Below, piece by piece: positions 49,555-52,111 of a stretch of 52,111 nucleotides of DNA. Under the pieces are notes generated by a model. That model was not told where the DNA came from. It did no database searches and worked only from the letters and a program-made list of their open reading frames with translations. The position numbers and the translations under genes are program-made. The DNA lies in assembly GCA_937951135.1 (NCBI GenBank), contig CALFCI010000152.1, forward strand, positions 1 through 52,111, written 5' to 3'. This DNA is from an uncultured Aquimarina sp. Its GTDB lineage: Bacteria; Bacteroidota; Bacteroidia; Flavobacteriales; Flavobacteriaceae. Every line of letters begins with the position of its first letter. Position 1 is the first letter of the stretch.

Positions 49555-49728
49555 TTCTTAATAGTACCCTGTTAAATATGCGAAAAAGTGATATACAAAT
49601 TGTATAAAGACTTCGTTAGGAGTGTTAGCTGTACTAGATATCTAATGTATACCCTAGGCTAAATTCGATTAGAACATTTCTATCGGACTAACATAGTGTG
49701 CTTCAGATTTAAGAATTTAGTCTTTTGA

Positions 49729-50955
49729 CTAAAGAAGAGTGATGAGATACCAGATGTTGAAAGCGACTAATGTAAAAATGCCGATCCAACTGAAAATTCG
49801 TAACCCTATCTTTGGTCTGGATACTAGAGGTGTATGCTTACTTGTGATGAGTGCTAAATTTATATAGGCATAAAAAGGAGCCGTTAGAAATGAGAGTATT
49901 GTGGCAATGGTAATAAGTATCCCCATCTCTTTGCTGAAAAATTGGAGGATGATTACTGTTCCTACGGCCAAAACGATACTCCAGATAAGGCGTAGTTTTT
50001 TAGATTGACTATTATTGAATAGTAGTTCGGTGGTCTTTGCCATTGCACGTGGCGAAGCATCCAGTGTGGTTAGCGTAGTGCTGAACATGGTGGTGAACGC
50101 AGCAATACTGATAATATACAAAAATTCATCTCCTAAGCTTTTGGTATACAATGTAATCAACTGTTTTGAGAATGCTGTGCCAGAGGTTTCAAAAGGAACT
50201 CCAGAATTATATAATACTAGCGCACCTAGAGAAACAAAACCGATGCCTAATAGGACGGTCGTTATATATCCAACATTAAAATCAAGGAGTCCTTGTTTTT
50301 TGATAGTATTTTGATGTGTTTTGTTTTTTTCTACAACCCATAAGGAATGCCATATAGAAACATCGAGTGGTGCAGGCATCCATCCCATAAAAGCAATTAG
50401 AAATATTAGATCGCTGGTTTCATGAGGTAGTATTTGTTGTAAAGGAACAGGGGTGTTAAGATTACTAATGGCTAGTGCTACTGCAAACAATGTGCTTAGG
50501 GATAATGTAATGATGATTCCCTTTATTAAGGCATCTAGTACAGTGTATCGACCAAGGGTAACCAAAGCCAAGCATAATAGTGTGATTAAGAGGCTCCATG
50601 TAAATAAGCTCAATTCAATACCAAATAAATCTGTAGCTAGACTTGCGGTAACCAATGTGACGGCAGTTTGTATGGTAAACATTGTAGCAAAAGTTAAGAG
50701 GTAATAAATGACTAGAAAAGGTTTGCCTAGTTTGTGATATCCATCAAGTAAGCTTTCACCAGTCGCATTTGCATATCTCGCGCCAAATTGAAAAAAAGGG
50801 TATTTTACAGCATTTATTAGGAGTAATGCCCAGAGTAATCCGAATCCAAAATTAGCTCCTGCTTTTGTAGATTGTACTAAGTGAGAAACTCCTATTGCTG
50901 CTCCTGCAAATAAGAGCCCAGGGCCTAATTTTTTTATAAATTTTAAGAAGCGCAC
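49729..50955 (-). CDS. Nramp family divalent metal transporter
   Basis: 408 aa, ~11 TM; KKLGPGLLFAGAAIGVSHLVQSTKAGANFGFGLLWALLL, GWMPAPLDVSIWHSLW; GTG start. Confidence 0.9.
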   Translation of the reverse strand: MRFLKFIKKLGPGLLFAGAAIGVSHLVQSTKAGANFGFGLLWALLLINAVKYPFFQFGARYANATGESLLDGYHKLGKPFLVIYYLLTFATMFTIQTAVTLVTASLATDLFGIELSLFTWSLLITLLCLALVTLGRYTVLDALIKGIIITLSLSTLFAVALAISNLNTPVPLQQILPHETSDLIFLIAFMGWMPAPLDVSIWHSLWVVEKNKTHQNTIKKQGLLDFNVGYITTVLLGIGFVSLGALVLYNSGVPFETSGTAFSKQLITLYTKSLGDEFLYIISIAAFTTMFSTTLTTLDASPRAMAKTTELLFNNSQSKKLRLIWSIVLAVGTVIILQFFSKEMGILITIATILSFLTAPFYAYINLALITSKHTPLVSRPKIGLRIFSWIGIFTLVAFNIWYLITLL

Positions 50956-51521
50956 TATCGATTCGTTATAATAATTTCTGCAAGTAATTTTTTAGCTCTA
51001 AGTAATTTCACTTTTACAGTACTCATAGGTGTATCTAGTTTTTTTGAAATTTCTTTATATGATAGTTCTTGAAAATACCTAAGGTTTAATACTTCTTGAT
51101 AATGAGGTTTTAATTGTTTAAGGTATCGAAGTAGTTGTGCTAGGTTTTGTTCGGTTATTAGTTTATCCTCTGGAGAAGGGTTGTCGTCTGCAATTTTATA
51201 CGCTAAATGGTCAACTTCATTTGTAGTTTGTGAATGAATAGAAGCTTTTTTTTTGCGTAATAAATCAATGTGAATATTTTTTGAAATTTGAATCAACCAA
51301 GTTTTAAAGGTGTATTCTTCTTTGAAAGTTTGAATATGATCAAATGCTTTAGAGAAGCTTTGTATCGTAATGTCTTCAGCTTCATATTCATTATGAGTGC
51401 GTTGTAATTGAAAGCGATATACGTCATTCCAGAAGGTGTGTAGAAGATAATTAAAAGCCGTTTGTTTTCCTTCTTTAGCATTTTTAATTTGATCAGATAG
51501 GATATTGTTTTCGGTATTCAA
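50955..51521 (-). CDS. ECF-type RNA polymerase sigma factor
   Basis: 188 aa; sigma-2 region (YRFQLQRTHNEYEAEDITIQSFSKAFDHI..FKTWLIQISKNIHIDLLRKKK), sigma-4 HTH (LPHYQEVLNLRYFQELSYKEISKKLDTPMSTVKVKLLRAKKLL-like). Confidence 0.94.
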   Translation of the reverse strand: MNTENNILSDQIKNAKEGKQTAFNYLLHTFWNDVYRFQLQRTHNEYEAEDITIQSFSKAFDHIQTFKEEYTFKTWLIQISKNIHIDLLRKKKASIHSQTTNEVDHLAYKIADDNPSPEDKLITEQNLAQLLRYLKQLKPHYQEVLNLRYFQELSYKEISKKLDTPMSTVKVKLLRAKKLLAEIIITNR

Positions 51522-51646
51522 AACTATGACGTTAATTAGTAGTTTAGATAAAATGCATTGGAGGGTTTTTAATATTCTAAAGAATTATTACCGCTTTAGA
51601 ATCTTAGTGTACGCTGTTATATTTAATTATATAAAGTGCAACACTA

Positions 51647-51853
51647 CTACTTAGAATGTTCGGTGTCATTACAATCTGTGTATTGATCAGGAGTTTTGCC
51701 ACACAAGGAACACGATTCTCCTTCTTTGTTTAAAAAAGGACTTTGGCTAGCGCAAGTGCCTGCAAATTTCCCATCCTTTTTTGCCCATATTTTAATAGCT
51801 ATTCCAGCTACTGCGAGCGATAATAAGCCTATAGTAAGTAGTGCTAATTTCAT
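51647..51853 (-). CDS. Small single-TM Cys-rich protein
   Basis: 68 aa; N-terminal TM then FAGTCASQSPFLNKEGESCSLCGKTPDQYTDCND. Confidence 0.7.
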   Translation of the reverse strand: MKLALLTIGLLSLAVAGIAIKIWAKKDGKFAGTCASQSPFLNKEGESCSLCGKTPDQYTDCNDTEHSK

Positions 51854-51970
51854 CTGTTTGTCTGTTTTGCCTATAGTTTCTATGTTGGTTAGATACTATT
51901 TAGGAATACAAAGATACAAATATGAATTTATTTATAAGTAAGATTTTATGTTTCTGAGTTTTTGAGTTTC

Positions 51971-52005
51971 AAATAATTTTTTGACCGAAGGTCAAAAAAT
52001 TATTT
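51971..52005. repeat. Perfect 16-bp-arm hairpin with GACC-GAA-GGTC core
   Basis: aaataattttttgacc-gaa-ggtcaaaaaattattt. Confidence 0.85.
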
Positions 52006-52111
52006 GTCTCTTGTCTCTTGTCTCTTGTCTCTTGTCTCTTGTCTCTTGTCTCTTGTCTCTTGTCTCTTGTCTCTTGTCTCTTGTCTCTTGTCTCTTGTCT
52101 CTTGTCTCTTG
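52004..52111. repeat. Heptanucleotide tandem array (TTGTCTC)n, truncated by the window end
   Basis: 15.4 uninterrupted copies of ttgtctc. Confidence 0.98.

Noticed and set aside
52004-52111. Heptamer array considered as a possible CRISPR or telomere-like array
   Set aside because: Contiguous 7-bp units with no spacers and no cas genes; a simple tandem repeat.

Overview
The window is a low-GC chromosomal segment from a Bacteroidota genome, most likely Flavobacteriaceae. Support: a T9SS type B C-terminal sorting domain, TAnnTTTG-type promoters, GSII and GSIII glutamine synthetases, and flavobacterial gene neighbourhoods. It is mostly housekeeping: lnt, pssA, lptB, tatC, kdsD-like, recQ, pyrE, two glutamine synthetases, a purM-like gene, prfA, lgt, yidD, cysS, folE, proS, tRNA-Glu, rpsT, lpxK, gap and lipA. 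Transporters, two glycosyltransferases, an ABC pair, a hybrid histidine kinase and an ECF sigma/Nramp pair are also present. No rRNA, CRISPR array, prophage, transposase or complete defence or secondary-metabolite cluster is visible. The items most worth a second look are: (i) an orphan double-glycine-leader, 4-Cys peptide gene at 29683-29910 with a perfect dyad just upstream; (ii) a ~171-175 bp MITE-like element with ~19 bp terminal inverted repeats, present twice in opposite orientation (22062-22236 and 39354-39524); (iii) two hairpins that share a GACC-RAA-GGTC core but have different, fully compensated arms, one abutting a (TTGTCTC)n array that runs off the window end; (iv) tandem cyclophilin-FKBP fusion paralogs separated by a 163 bp inverted-repeat-bounded segment; (v) a SulP transporter with an atypical hydrophilic insertion; (vi) an ECF sigma gene overlapping an Nramp gene as TAGTG with no visible anti-sigma gene. 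No clearly new multi-gene system was found. All family calls come from reading the sequence, without database searches.
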